Shown here: one piece after another, positions 1 to 6,368 of the stretch
Layout of the letters: each line of letters starts with the position of its first letter
Position numbering within the stretch: the first letter of the stretch is position 1
Source of the DNA: Acetobacteraceae bacterium
GTDB taxonomy: Bacteria; Pseudomonadota; Alphaproteobacteria; Acetobacterales; Acetobacteraceae
Assembly: GCA_030039695.1 (NCBI GenBank)
Contig: JASHVB010000689.1
Location: forward strand, 1 to 11,444
Direction of reading: 5' to 3'
DNA length: 11,444 nt
The notes under the pieces: generated by a model
What the model saw: only the letters and a program-made list of their open reading frames with translations
Databases searched by the model: none
Told to the model about the DNA's origin: nothing
Position numbers and translations under genes: made by a program

Positions 1-603
1 ATCGGGCCAAGCAGTGCGGGCGACGGAGATGAGCGCAGCGTTGAACCGGTCGATCGCGTCGCGGCCGTTGGCGATGGCGGCGGCGGCCTGGGCGAACTCC
101 TCGGCAAGTGTGATTGACGGGGGACGATGGGAGACGAAGGACGACGCGGCGCGACCACAGGCGCGTTCCGCCAGCGCGTGACCGACATCGGCCGGCAGCG
201 CGAAGGTCGGATGCGCGGTGAAAACCGCGGCGAAGCGCGTGCGTTCCACCAAGGCACGGTACTCGGCCCAACGCACAGGGCTGTCATTCGGGTCGGGACG
301 CAGGAGATGCTGCGCAAGGGCGGCGAGGACCGCGTCGTTCGCCGCTTGGTCCACGCCGCCGACATAATCCGCCAGGCGTCGCGCGCGGTCGGCAAACGCG
401 GCATCGCGCAAATGACGGATCAACGCGGCAACGCTGTCTTCCGACAGATCACCGGTATCGAGGCGGCGGGTGATGGCAAGTGCCACGAGCAGCACCGGAT
501 TACCGAACGGGTCCTCGTCGGCGCGGGCACCGAGGCGTGCGGTCAGCTCCAGCAGATCCTGGGCAAGGGCAGCGGCCGGATCGGGGATCGGCACATCTGG
601 CAT
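1..603 (-). CDS. Phosphoenolpyruvate carboxylase-like protein, N-terminal part (cut by window edge)
   Basis: The reading frame is open from an ATG at 603-601 down to base 1 (201 codons, no stop), so the gene continues beyond the window. Residues 128-133 read FTAHPT. H131 sits where the catalytic histidine of the PEPC family lies (His138 of the E. coli enzyme, in its TAHPTE motif). The residue after HPT is Phe here rather than Glu, so this belongs to a divergent branch rather than the classical enzyme. PEPC adds bicarbonate to phosphoenolpyruvate to give oxaloacetate, an anaplerotic reaction in the cytosol. The stretch before the motif is a helical, Ala/Leu/Arg-rich N-terminus, as is usual in the family. 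No strong Shine-Dalgarno precedes this ATG, so the start is only the most likely one. The second catalytic half lies outside the window, so activity cannot be judged. Confidence 0.62.
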   Translation of the reverse strand, partial: MPDVPIPDPAAALAQDLLELTARLGARADEDPFGNPVLLVALAITRRLDTGDLSEDSVAALIRHLRDAAFADRARRLADYVGGVDQAANDAVLAALAQHLLRPDPNDSPVRWAEYRALVERTRFAAVFTAHPTFALPADVGHALAERACGRAASSFVSHRPPSITLAEEFAQAAAAIANGRDAIDRFNAALISVARTAWPD

Positions 604-687
604 GGCGCAATCGTGGCGCGGATTGTGCGGTGCAGCAAGCAAAAAAAGCGATGGCCTGGACGTACGTGCCCGGTCTGACTTGCCAGG

Positions 688-713
688 CCGCTCCAGTTCA
701 TTGACCGGAGCGG
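688..713. other. Small inverted repeat upstream of the PEPC-like gene
   Basis: CCGCTCC (688-694) and GGAGCGG (707-713) form a perfect 7-bp stem around a 12-base loop. It lies about 85 bases upstream of the PEPC-like start, between that gene and the TA scar. No T-run follows on either strand, so it is not an obvious terminator. It could be an operator-like site or chance in GC-rich DNA. Confidence 0.25.
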
Positions 714-769
714 ACGGAACGCACACCAAGGACCCGCTCAATCTAAGTAGCTACAGCCTGACGAAATAG

Positions 770-859
770 AACCAACAGCCGGCAAAGACGAAATTCTCCG
801 CAGTGATCCACCGCGCGCGTTCGGAAGGCCCGAAATCCGTGGAGGAAGCGAGCGAGTGA
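770..859 (+). pseudogene. Remnant of a Phd/YefM-family antitoxin (N-terminal fragment)
   Basis: After a stop at 767-769 the frame reads NQQPAKTKFSAVIHRARSEG and goes on to a TGA at 857-859. The core AKTKFSAVIHRARSEGPKSV matches the conserved N-terminus of Phd/YefM (prevent-host-death) antitoxins, which normally read close to EAKNRFSELVRRAREEGPQ. In intact proteins this is the DNA-binding end. Here there is no start codon in frame, and the match ends near codon 24 (about base 841), where TVTRHG and the toxin-binding C-terminus would follow. Such antitoxins are usually about 80 residues long, so well over half is missing. It lies directly upstream of a VapC remnant on the same strand, the normal antitoxin-toxin order. 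I regard it as a decayed gene with no function as antitoxin. Confidence 0.7.
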
Positions 860-872
860 TGCTGGCCCGAGC

Positions 873-1145
873 CCGCAACTGGCGTATTGGCTGGACTTCA
901 AGGTGAGGCCGCCGTTCGGCGCAAGGGTGATAGATGCGGACGAAACCTCGTGGCGGGCAGTGCTGCAGATTGTGGCACGGTCTAAGGCGGCACAACTGAC
1001 GAGCCCCGTTGTTGACGTGGTACTCGCCGCCACCGCGGAACACCATCAACTGGCCGCGGTAACAGAAAATATGAGACAGTTCACCGGCGTTGGCGTGCGG
1101 GTGCCGAATCCGTGGCTTCCGTCGCGGGTCACTGGGGTGATATGA
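873..1145 (+). pseudogene. Remnant of a VapC/FitB-type PIN-domain toxin (C-terminal half)
   Basis: From base 873 the frame reads PQLAYWLDFKVRPPFGARVI, then a D-E-T-S-W segment, SPVVDVVLAATAEHH, VTENMRQF and VRVPNPW, ending at TGA 1143-1145. This follows the second half of VapC/FitB-like PIN RNases (typical family text: PVIDGLLAATA, VTRNxxDF, GVxVxNPW). The third metal-binding acid is kept (Asp at 1014-1016). The Asp expected in the VTRNxxDF motif is Gln here, and the N-terminal half with the first Asp and the Glu is absent. A GTG at 903 could start an 80-residue peptide, but it would lack a complete active site. With the antitoxin fragment 14 bases upstream, it is best read as an internally deleted toxin-antitoxin locus. 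Family membership is fairly sure; loss of RNase activity is inferred from the missing acids. Confidence 0.72.
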
Positions 1146-1193
1146 ACGAATGACGGTGGGGAGCCGCGTCAAAAATGTGAGTGACGTACGCGC

Positions 1194-2054
1194 ATGAGTG
1201 CCCGACGAAACAATCGTCTGTCTCCGATCCTGCTGGACGGTGCGACCTCTGTGCAAAGGCGGAGGGCGATTGCCTTCGGATGGTACGGCGGGAAATACAG
1301 CCACCTCGATTGGCTGCTGCCGCTGCTACCGGACGCGCACCATTACTGTGAGCCGTTCGCGGGCTCGGGCGCCGTGCTGCTGAATAGGGTGCCGGCGAAA
1401 GTTGAGACCTACAACGACCTCGACGGCGAGGTCGTCAATTTTTTCAAGGTTTTGCGAGAGGATTCCGAGGGTCTGATCCGGGCGATCGCCCTTACTCCGT
1501 TCTCCCGCGAGGAGTTCTATATAGCGATCACCGATCCGGTCGAGGCGTCGACACCGAAGGAGCGTGCGCGCCGATTCTATGTCCGTGCCCGTCAGGCCCG
1601 CACCGGGCTGGCGCAGACCGCGACTCTCGGACGCTGGGCGAATTGCAAAAACACCAGCCGCGCCGGGATGTCCGGCGTGGTCTCGCGCTGGTTCGGTGGC
1701 ATCGGTGCGCTCAGCGAAATCGCCGAACGCCTGCTGCGCGTACAGATCGAGAACCGACCCGCCCTCGACATCATTCATCTCTACGACAGCCCCAGTACAC
1801 TGTTCTATTGCGATCCTCCTTATCCGCACGAAAGCCGCGGCGACTGCAAGGCGTATGAATTTGAGATGGATGAAGGCGGGCACCGCGAACTTGCGGGCGT
1901 GCTGCGCGCGGTCAAGGCTAAGGTCGCTGTGTCAGGCTATCGCTGCGGATTGATGGATGAACTATATGCGGGTTGGCGGCGCCATGATGCTGATGCGAAG
2001 CACTGTCATTCCATCAAGCAGCTCCGCCAAGAGTCTTTGTGGATGAATTATTGA
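1194..2054 (+). CDS. D12-class (Dam-like) DNA adenine-N6 methyltransferase
   Basis: This 286-residue protein is full length for the MethyltransfD12 family (PF02086). It moves the methyl group of S-adenosylmethionine to N6 of adenine in a short DNA target. Visible motifs: FGWYGGK (residues 28-34), the usual N-terminal motif X; EPFAGSGAVLLNR (53-65), the SAM-binding motif I; NDLDGEVVNFFKVLR (74-88); YCDPPYPH (205-212), the catalytic DPPY motif IV; and a C-terminal LWMNY, the usual family ending. All key residues are present, so it should be active. The ATG at 1194 is the only sensible start, though its ribosome site is weak. No restriction endonuclease or specificity gene is visible nearby, so it is an orphan within this window. 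With the TA scar just upstream, this suggests a phage- or island-derived patch. Target specificity cannot be read from the sequence. Confidence 0.93.
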   Translation: MSARRNNRLSPILLDGATSVQRRRAIAFGWYGGKYSHLDWLLPLLPDAHHYCEPFAGSGAVLLNRVPAKVETYNDLDGEVVNFFKVLREDSEGLIRAIALTPFSREEFYIAITDPVEASTPKERARRFYVRARQARTGLAQTATLGRWANCKNTSRAGMSGVVSRWFGGIGALSEIAERLLRVQIENRPALDIIHLYDSPSTLFYCDPPYPHESRGDCKAYEFEMDEGGHRELAGVLRAVKAKVAVSGYRCGLMDELYAGWRRHDADAKHCHSIKQLRQESLWMNY

Positions 2055-2217
2055 CTGCCATTGAGAGTCGAGTACAGTGATGAGGCAGTCGCCCGCGTGA
2101 TACGGCGGCGCCCATGACAGGCCTCTACAGCGTCAGCTCAGCGGCATCAGCGCCCCATGCGGCCTCGGGTCAAGTCGGTCGTCAAAGGCGAATTCACAAC
2201 GACAGAGCGGCGTGCGG

Positions 2218-3426
2218 CTACTCCGCCGGCACGGCCACCGCGACATCACGCGCGGAAACGCGAGCACCGCCCATGCAGAACAGACTTGCGAACAGGATCG
2301 TCGCCACCAGCATCAGCACCAGCTCCGGGTGATGGCGGTCGATCAGGAAGCCGAACGGCACCGGCGTCAGCGCGCTGCCGAGCGGCAAACCGGAACTGAC
2401 AAAGCCGAACACCTTGCCGATCTGACCAGGTGGAGAGGCTTCCTTCAACATGACGTCGCGCGGCGTTCGGCTGCATCCTCCGGCCAACCCGGCCACCAGC
2501 ATCAGTCCAACTACGCCAAACCAGGGCAGCGACAGAACTGCAACCAGCAGCAGCAAGCCTGCAGATGTCATGATCGACGCAACGGTCATCACTGTCAGGA
2601 AGCGGCGATGACCATCAGCGAACCAGCCGCCCGTCAGCACCCCGATCGAGGCACCGAGCAAGTAGGCAGTCAGAGCCAGCGATCCGATGGTCAGGTCGAT
2701 GCCCTTCACGGTGTGCAGCACGGTAATCAGCCAGGCCTGCAATCCGGATCCTGCCATCGATCCCAGCAAATAAAAGGCAAAGAACAACAGCATCATGCGC
2801 GACAGCAGTACGGTGCGGCCGGCGACGGCCGATGTGTCGTGCCTGGCTTCCTGCCGCGTCTGATCCTGCAACACGCGGCTCTGCAGAATGATCGAGATCG
2901 CCACCGGCACGCCGAGCAACCCCACCAGCATCACACCGGCGCGCCAACCAATCGTCGCGACCAGCAGAGCCATGACCGGCGGTGCGGCGGCAAAACCTAT
3001 GTTGCCGCTAAATGTATGCCAGGAGAAGGCACGGCCAATGCGATCCGTGTCGACCGAGCCGGTGATGATCGCGTAGTCCGCCGGATGGAACACGGCGTTT
3101 CCGATACCGGAGAGCGGCGCGAGTAACAGGATCTGCCAGAAGCTGGTTGCCAGTCCCATTGCCGCGAGCGCGAGCGACATCAGCAGCGCGCCGCCGATGA
3201 GGAACGAACGGGCGCCGTAGCGATCCACCAGAAAGCCAACCGGGGTCTGCAGCACAGCCGTGGCGCCGGACATGAGTGTCACCGCCAGGCCAAGCTCGGC
3301 GAATCTGACGTGAAACGACGCCTGCCACGCCAGGAACAATGGCGGCAGGCAAAGCTGGTAGAAGTGCGAGAGGAAGTGCCCGTTGCCGATCAGAATGTTG
3401 ACTCGGGTCGAACGGCTGAGCGCCAT
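2218..3426 (-). CDS. Major facilitator superfamily transporter
   Basis: Integral inner-membrane carrier of 402 residues with about 12 hydrophobic segments in two halves joined by a polar stretch (LQDQTRQEARHDTS). The MFS motif A loop between helices 2 and 3 is visible as GFLVDRYGARS (residues 64-74), and GIGNAVFHPADYAI follows at 107-120. That FHPADYA signature is common in the fosmidomycin-resistance-like and related efflux or uptake branch of MFS. I chose the ATG at 3426 (MALSRS) because AAGGA lies 8 bases upstream. An in-frame ATG at 3486 would add 20 polar residues, has no good ribosome site and runs into the neighbour's leader. It is divergently transcribed from the MetE-like gene, so the two may be co-regulated. 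Substrate unknown. The family is certain; the direction of transport is not. Confidence 0.92.
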   Translation of the reverse strand: MALSRSTRVNILIGNGHFLSHFYQLCLPPLFLAWQASFHVRFAELGLAVTLMSGATAVLQTPVGFLVDRYGARSFLIGGALLMSLALAAMGLATSFWQILLLAPLSGIGNAVFHPADYAIITGSVDTDRIGRAFSWHTFSGNIGFAAAPPVMALLVATIGWRAGVMLVGLLGVPVAISIILQSRVLQDQTRQEARHDTSAVAGRTVLLSRMMLLFFAFYLLGSMAGSGLQAWLITVLHTVKGIDLTIGSLALTAYLLGASIGVLTGGWFADGHRRFLTVMTVASIMTSAGLLLLVAVLSLPWFGVVGLMLVAGLAGGCSRTPRDVMLKEASPPGQIGKVFGFVSSGLPLGSALTPVPFGFLIDRHHPELVLMLVATILFASLFCMGGARVSARDVAVAVPAE

Positions 3427-3524
3427 GTCTGGTCCTTGCACGTCGAAGGCTGTAGCGTGAACGATGTCCGACAATGGGCGGCGCATTCCGATGCGTCAAC
3501 CACGGGCCAGGGGAGACAAATGCG
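3427..3524. promoter_or_regulatory. Divergent intergenic region between MFS and MetE-like genes
   Basis: These 98 bases separate two divergent starts and must hold, or lie close to, both promoters. AGGGGAG at about 3509-3515 is the ribosome site for the plus-strand ATG at 3525. AAGGA (complement near 3434-3438) serves the minus-strand ATG at 3426. I see no convincing -35/-10 pair and no clear operator palindrome. No regulator gene is in the window. Confidence 0.4.
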
Positions 3525-4583
3525 ATGACTTATCCGACGCATCTGCTGCCGACGACGGTCGTGGGCAGTTACCCGCAGCCTGATTGGCTCGTGGATCGTG
3601 CGACTCTGTACAAGCACGGTGTGCCACGGGTACATGCGCACGACATGTGGCGCATTCCCGAGCCTTTGCTGGAACAAGCGCAGGATGACGCGACGATCCT
3701 GGCCATTCGCGCCATGGAGGAAGCGGGGATTGATATTGTCACGGATGGCGAGGAGCGGCGCGAAAGCTATTCGAACCGTTTCGCTCTGGCGCTCGACGGA
3801 ATCGATGCGGAACATCCGGGGGCGGTGCCCGCACGAGGTGGCCGGACCACGCCGGTACCACGTGTGGTCGGAAGAATTCGCCGGCGCGGACCAGTGGAAG
3901 TGCGCGACGTCGAATTCCTGCTACGCAATACCAGTCGCGCGACAAAGATCACGCTGCCAGGTCCGTTCACTCTGTCGCAACAGGCGCAGAACACGTTCTA
4001 CAAGGACGAGGAAGAGATGGCGATGGACTATGCCGTTGCCGTCAATGAAGAGCTACGTGCCCTGAAGGAGACGGGGGTTGATGTGGTGCAGCTCGACGAG
4101 CCTTGGGTGCGAACCTCGCCGGAGAAGGCGACACGATTCGGGATACCGGCGATAAACCGGGCGCTCGAGGGCATTGACGGGCCGACGGTGGTGCATCTGT
4201 GCTTCGGCTACGCGGCGGTCGTACCGTCTGAGACGAAGCCGAGCGGCTACAGTTTCCTACCGCAGCTTGCGGATACAGTGGCGCAGCAGATCTCCATCGA
4301 GGCGGCACAGCCACGGCTTGATCTCGGCGTGCTGAAGGAGCTGTCAGGTAAGACGATCATGCTGGGCGTGCTGGATCTGGGAGACAACGGCGTCGAGACG
4401 GCTGAGCTGGTGGCACAGCGGATCCGAGCGGGGTTGCAGTTCGTCGCGCCGGAAAAACTGATTCCGGCGCCGGACTGCGGGATGAAGTACCTGCCGCGCG
4501 CGGTGGCATTCGGCAAGCTGAAGGCGATGGCGGAGGCAGCCGCTACGGTAAGGAAGGAGCTGGGCGTGGCGACCGCATCGTAA
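3525..4583 (+). CDS. Single-domain MetE-like zinc enzyme (cobalamin-independent methionine synthase II family)
   Basis: 352 residues, corresponding only to the C-terminal catalytic barrel of MetE (about 750 residues in full-length enzymes). The zinc ligands of the family are in place: H224 and C226 in HLCFG, E259 in SIEAAQ, and C318 in PDCGMKYLPR. VVGSYPQPDW near the N-terminus, DGEERR and LDEPW (Asp191) are further family signatures. The fold activates a thiolate on zinc for attack on an alkyl donor. Full MetE uses methyl-tetrahydrofolate and homocysteine; stand-alone versions include folate-independent core methionine synthases and epoxyalkane:coenzyme M transferases. Which reaction applies cannot be told here. 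ATG 3525 is preferred because AGGGGAG precedes it; an in-frame start at 3474 would add 17 unconserved residues. A terminator hairpin follows immediately. It sits beside an oxygenase cluster rather than other methionine genes, so catabolic thiol-alkyl chemistry is a real alternative to methionine synthesis. Confidence 0.85.
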   Translation: MTYPTHLLPTTVVGSYPQPDWLVDRATLYKHGVPRVHAHDMWRIPEPLLEQAQDDATILAIRAMEEAGIDIVTDGEERRESYSNRFALALDGIDAEHPGAVPARGGRTTPVPRVVGRIRRRGPVEVRDVEFLLRNTSRATKITLPGPFTLSQQAQNTFYKDEEEMAMDYAVAVNEELRALKETGVDVVQLDEPWVRTSPEKATRFGIPAINRALEGIDGPTVVHLCFGYAAVVPSETKPSGYSFLPQLADTVAQQISIEAAQPRLDLGVLKELSGKTIMLGVLDLGDNGVETAELVAQRIRAGLQFVAPEKLIPAPDCGMKYLPRAVAFGKLKAMAEAAATVRKELGVATAS

Positions 4584-4611
4584 ACCTCTCCCGCCTCGCG
4601 GGTGAGGTTTT
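4582..4611. terminator. Bidirectional intrinsic terminator between convergent genes
   Basis: AAACCTC-t-CCCGC (4582-4594), loop ctc, GCGGG-t-GAGGTTT (4598-4610): a 13-position stem with one T/T mismatch and a 3-base loop. It is followed by T on the plus strand (TTTT at 4608-4611) and has TTT at the equivalent place on the minus strand. It overlaps the stop codons of the MetE-like gene (4581-4583) and of the SnoaL-like gene (4610-4612), so it can end both convergent transcripts. Its left arm shares ACCTCTCCCGC with the palindrome at 6335-6361. Confidence 0.85.
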
Positions 4612-5035
4612 ACACTCCCTCCAGCGGCATCTTCGCGTCTTCCAGTACCAAGCGGTACTGGAACACCCAGTTGCCTTGCACCTTCACGAGTTCGCATTCA
4701 TACCGCCCGGGTGGCCGCATCACGCTCTTCCCGTCGCGCGTCTGGATGGTAAGCAGGTAGCAGGTCGCGTGCGCCTGATCGCCGTCCAGCCTAACGGCGA
4801 GGTTCGAGAGAACGTGCCGCAACTGCGTACCGCCGGCACGCAGCTTTGCGAACCGCGTGGCAAACTCGCGGATCCCGACGTGACTTTTGTAGACCCCGAC
4901 GACCGGGCTCTCCAGCGCCCCGTCCTCCGCGAAGCAACCCACGATCGTGTCCACGTCTCCCGCGTCCAATGCCGTCGCGTAGCGCACAAACAGGTCGTTG
5001 ATCGCGAGCCGGTCCTCCAGCGCCTGCAGGTTCAT
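4610..5035 (-). CDS. SnoaL/NTF2-like fold protein
   Basis: 141 residues, the usual length for a one-domain NTF2-fold protein of the SnoaL_4 kind (PF13577). The diagnostic start is present: RLAINDLFVRYATALDAGD (residues 9-27), then CFAEDGALESP and, at the end, GRYECELVKVQGNWVFQYR. The fold is an alpha+beta cone with a deep pocket. Members act as polyketide cyclases, epoxide hydrolases, dehydratases or ring-hydroxylating dioxygenase beta-like subunits; many are uncharacterised. It starts 5 bases after the stop of the LLM flavin oxidoreductase, and its ribosome site (GGAG) lies inside that gene's last codons, so the two are translationally coupled and probably act on the same or successive substrates. 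I cannot identify the Asp-Arg-Asp triad of limonene epoxide hydrolase with confidence, so no activity is assigned. The protein should be cytosolic, with no signal peptide. Confidence 0.85.
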   Translation of the reverse strand: MNLQALEDRLAINDLFVRYATALDAGDVDTIVGCFAEDGALESPVVGVYKSHVGIREFATRFAKLRAGGTQLRHVLSNLAVRLDGDQAHATCYLLTIQTRDGKSVMRPPGRYECELVKVQGNWVFQYRLVLEDAKMPLEGV

Positions 5036-5040
5036 TTTGC

Positions 5041-6195
5041 CTACTCCGCCGCCTGCCGCTGCTTGCGCCGGTCAATCTCCGCTTGCACTGCCGCGGCGGA
5101 CTGGCCGGTGAACTCGCCATGGTGTGCCTTGGCATAATCGTAGCTGTCCCGCCGCCATTCTCGCGAGCGCTGGAAGTGCGGATGAACGTAGCGTGCCATC
5201 AGCTCGTAGTGCCGCTTCGTCGGTTCCCAGTCTGCCCAGTTGTGCGCGAGTTCCATGACAACCCCGAATCCACCGGTACCTTTCAGCAGGCGCTCGATGA
5301 AATCGATGGCGTCGTCCGGCGTACCAATGCAGGCAGCACCGCTTTCCACGAACCAGGTGAACGGATCGGTGATGCCGGCCGGCACGATCGGGAAGGTCGC
5401 GACATCATCGAAGTAGTCGCGGAACTTCACCAGACCGAACTCCACGTTCTTTCGTGCTTGCTCCCGCGTTTCGGCAATGTGGAACAACGTCACGAGGCGC
5501 CAGTGCCGGCGGTCGGCAACCTGGTTGTTGATCCGCGCTTGTTCCTCGTAAATCGCCCAGTTGTCGATGTGGTGGTTCATCGCATCGTTGCTGGTGCCGC
5601 CGATCGATAGCATGCCGATACCGTGCCTTCCCGCTGCCAGCGCGCCGGACGGCGAGCGCGCCGCCGCCACCGCCAGCTCCATCATCGGTTGGCTGTAGCA
5701 AGGCAGCTGCAGCTTCGCGTCCTGCAGATCGAACCAGTTGCTCTTGCGGGTGATGGTCTTGCCTTGCATCAGTTCGATCTGGATATCGAGCGACTCGTTC
5801 ATCCGCCGCCGCTGGTCAGCGGGATCGATGCCTATCTTCTTTGCATCATGCACCAACGAGCCAGGGCCAACCCCGAACATCGCGCGGCCGCGCGTCATAT
5901 GGTCGAGTTGCACCATACGGTCGGCCAGCATGAAGGGGTTGTGGTATGGCAGTGAGACGACGCCGGTTCCGAGGCGGATATGCCGCGTGCGTTCAGCGGC
6001 AGCAGCAATGAACATTTCGGGGCAGGCGATGATTTCGAACCCGCCGCTGTGGTGTTCGCCGATCCAGGCCTCATGGTAGTTCAGGCGATCGAGGTGTTCC
6101 AGCAGCTCCATGTCGCGCTGCATCGCAAGCGTCGGGTTCTGCGACAGATCGTGGAACGGCGCGAGGAAAATGCCACTGCGGAGATGGTCGGTCAT
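5041..6195 (-). CDS. LLM-class (luciferase-like) flavin-dependent oxidoreductase
   Basis: 384 residues of the bacterial luciferase-like superfamily (PF00296), with the TIM-barrel domain over roughly residues 5-330. Seen motifs: GIFLAPFHDL at the N-terminus, EAWIGEHH (42-49), IRLGTGVVSLPYHNPFMLAD (73-92), RGRAMFGVGPGSL (102-114) and RHYELMARYVHPHF near the C-terminus. The EHH and GTGV segments line the flavin and substrate pocket. These enzymes use FMNH2 from a separate reductase and O2 to oxygenate or desulfonate small organics. The length and C-terminal text resemble the limonene 1,2-monooxygenase/alkanal monooxygenase-like branch (about 385 residues), but the substrate is not readable. No flavin reductase partner lies in the window. 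An AGGGA site precedes the ATG. It is coupled to the downstream SnoaL-like gene (5-base gap), and the MBL-fold gene lies 173 bases upstream on the same strand. Confidence 0.92.
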   Translation of the reverse strand: MTDHLRSGIFLAPFHDLSQNPTLAMQRDMELLEHLDRLNYHEAWIGEHHSGGFEIIACPEMFIAAAAERTRHIRLGTGVVSLPYHNPFMLADRMVQLDHMTRGRAMFGVGPGSLVHDAKKIGIDPADQRRRMNESLDIQIELMQGKTITRKSNWFDLQDAKLQLPCYSQPMMELAVAAARSPSGALAAGRHGIGMLSIGGTSNDAMNHHIDNWAIYEEQARINNQVADRRHWRLVTLFHIAETREQARKNVEFGLVKFRDYFDDVATFPIVPAGITDPFTWFVESGAACIGTPDDAIDFIERLLKGTGGFGVVMELAHNWADWEPTKRHYELMARYVHPHFQRSREWRRDSYDYAKAHHGEFTGQSAAAVQAEIDRRKQRQAAE

Positions 6196-6334
6196 GATGT
6201 CTGTCCCTGGCTGGCTCGCTTACACCTTGCCCGCGAAGCGGCAGAGGTCAAGGCGCACAGCCCCGAGGGTGAGCGGCGACGGGCGCGACGGCTCCACATG
6301 GTACGCCCTTCACCCGCGCCGTGGACGCGTCTCG

Positions 6335-6361
6335 ACCTCTCCCGCCGCCAGCGGGAAAGGT
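6335..6361. repeat. Palindrome downstream of the MBL gene, related to the 4582-4611 hairpin
   Basis: ACCT-c-TCCCGC (6335-6345), loop cgcca, GCGGGA-a-AGGT (6351-6361): a 10-bp stem with one internal mismatch. It shares ACCTCTCCCGC with the terminator hairpin at 4582-4611. It lies 7 bases past the stop of the MBL-fold gene (read on the minus strand) and could terminate or attenuate transcription into the LLM gene, though no T-run follows. Together the two copies look like a dispersed palindromic element of the kind scattered in GC-rich genomes. The CG-rich stretch at 6255-6334 next to it is also non-coding and may be part of the same element. Confidence 0.6.
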
Positions 6362-6368
6362 ATCCTCA

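Noticed and set aside
127..678. 183-codon plus-strand open frame
   Set aside because: It is antisense to the PEPC-like gene, whose protein carries the FTAHPT motif. The plus-strand peptide is Arg/Gly-rich with no family resemblance.
859..905. TGATG overlap after the antitoxin fragment, as in coupled TA genes
   Set aside because: The ATG at 859 opens a 15-codon frame that is not the VapC frame, so the overlap is coincidental.
738..1304. 188-codon minus-strand open frame
   Set aside because: It overlaps both the TA remnants and the start of the methyltransferase, which have clear family motifs on the plus strand. Its own product looks like an Arg/Pro-rich shadow.
2061..2117. Short frame MRVEYSDEAVARVIRRRP from a TTG, just after the methyltransferase
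   Set aside because: It slightly resembles the start of a RelE/ParE-like toxin, but 18 residues from a TTG without a good ribosome site are too little to call.
2212..3126. 304-codon plus-strand open frame rich in Gln and His
   Set aside because: It is a mirror of the MFS gene on the other strand. The Gln/His richness is what antisense of Leu/Ala/Val codons produces in GC-rich DNA, not a low-complexity protein.
6255..6334. Possible long hairpin from GGGTGA (near 6267) to TCACCC (near 6310)
   Set aside because: Only 6 bp pair across about 40 bases and the inner CG-rich parts do not align. It is mentioned only as a possible extension of the 6335-6361 repeat.
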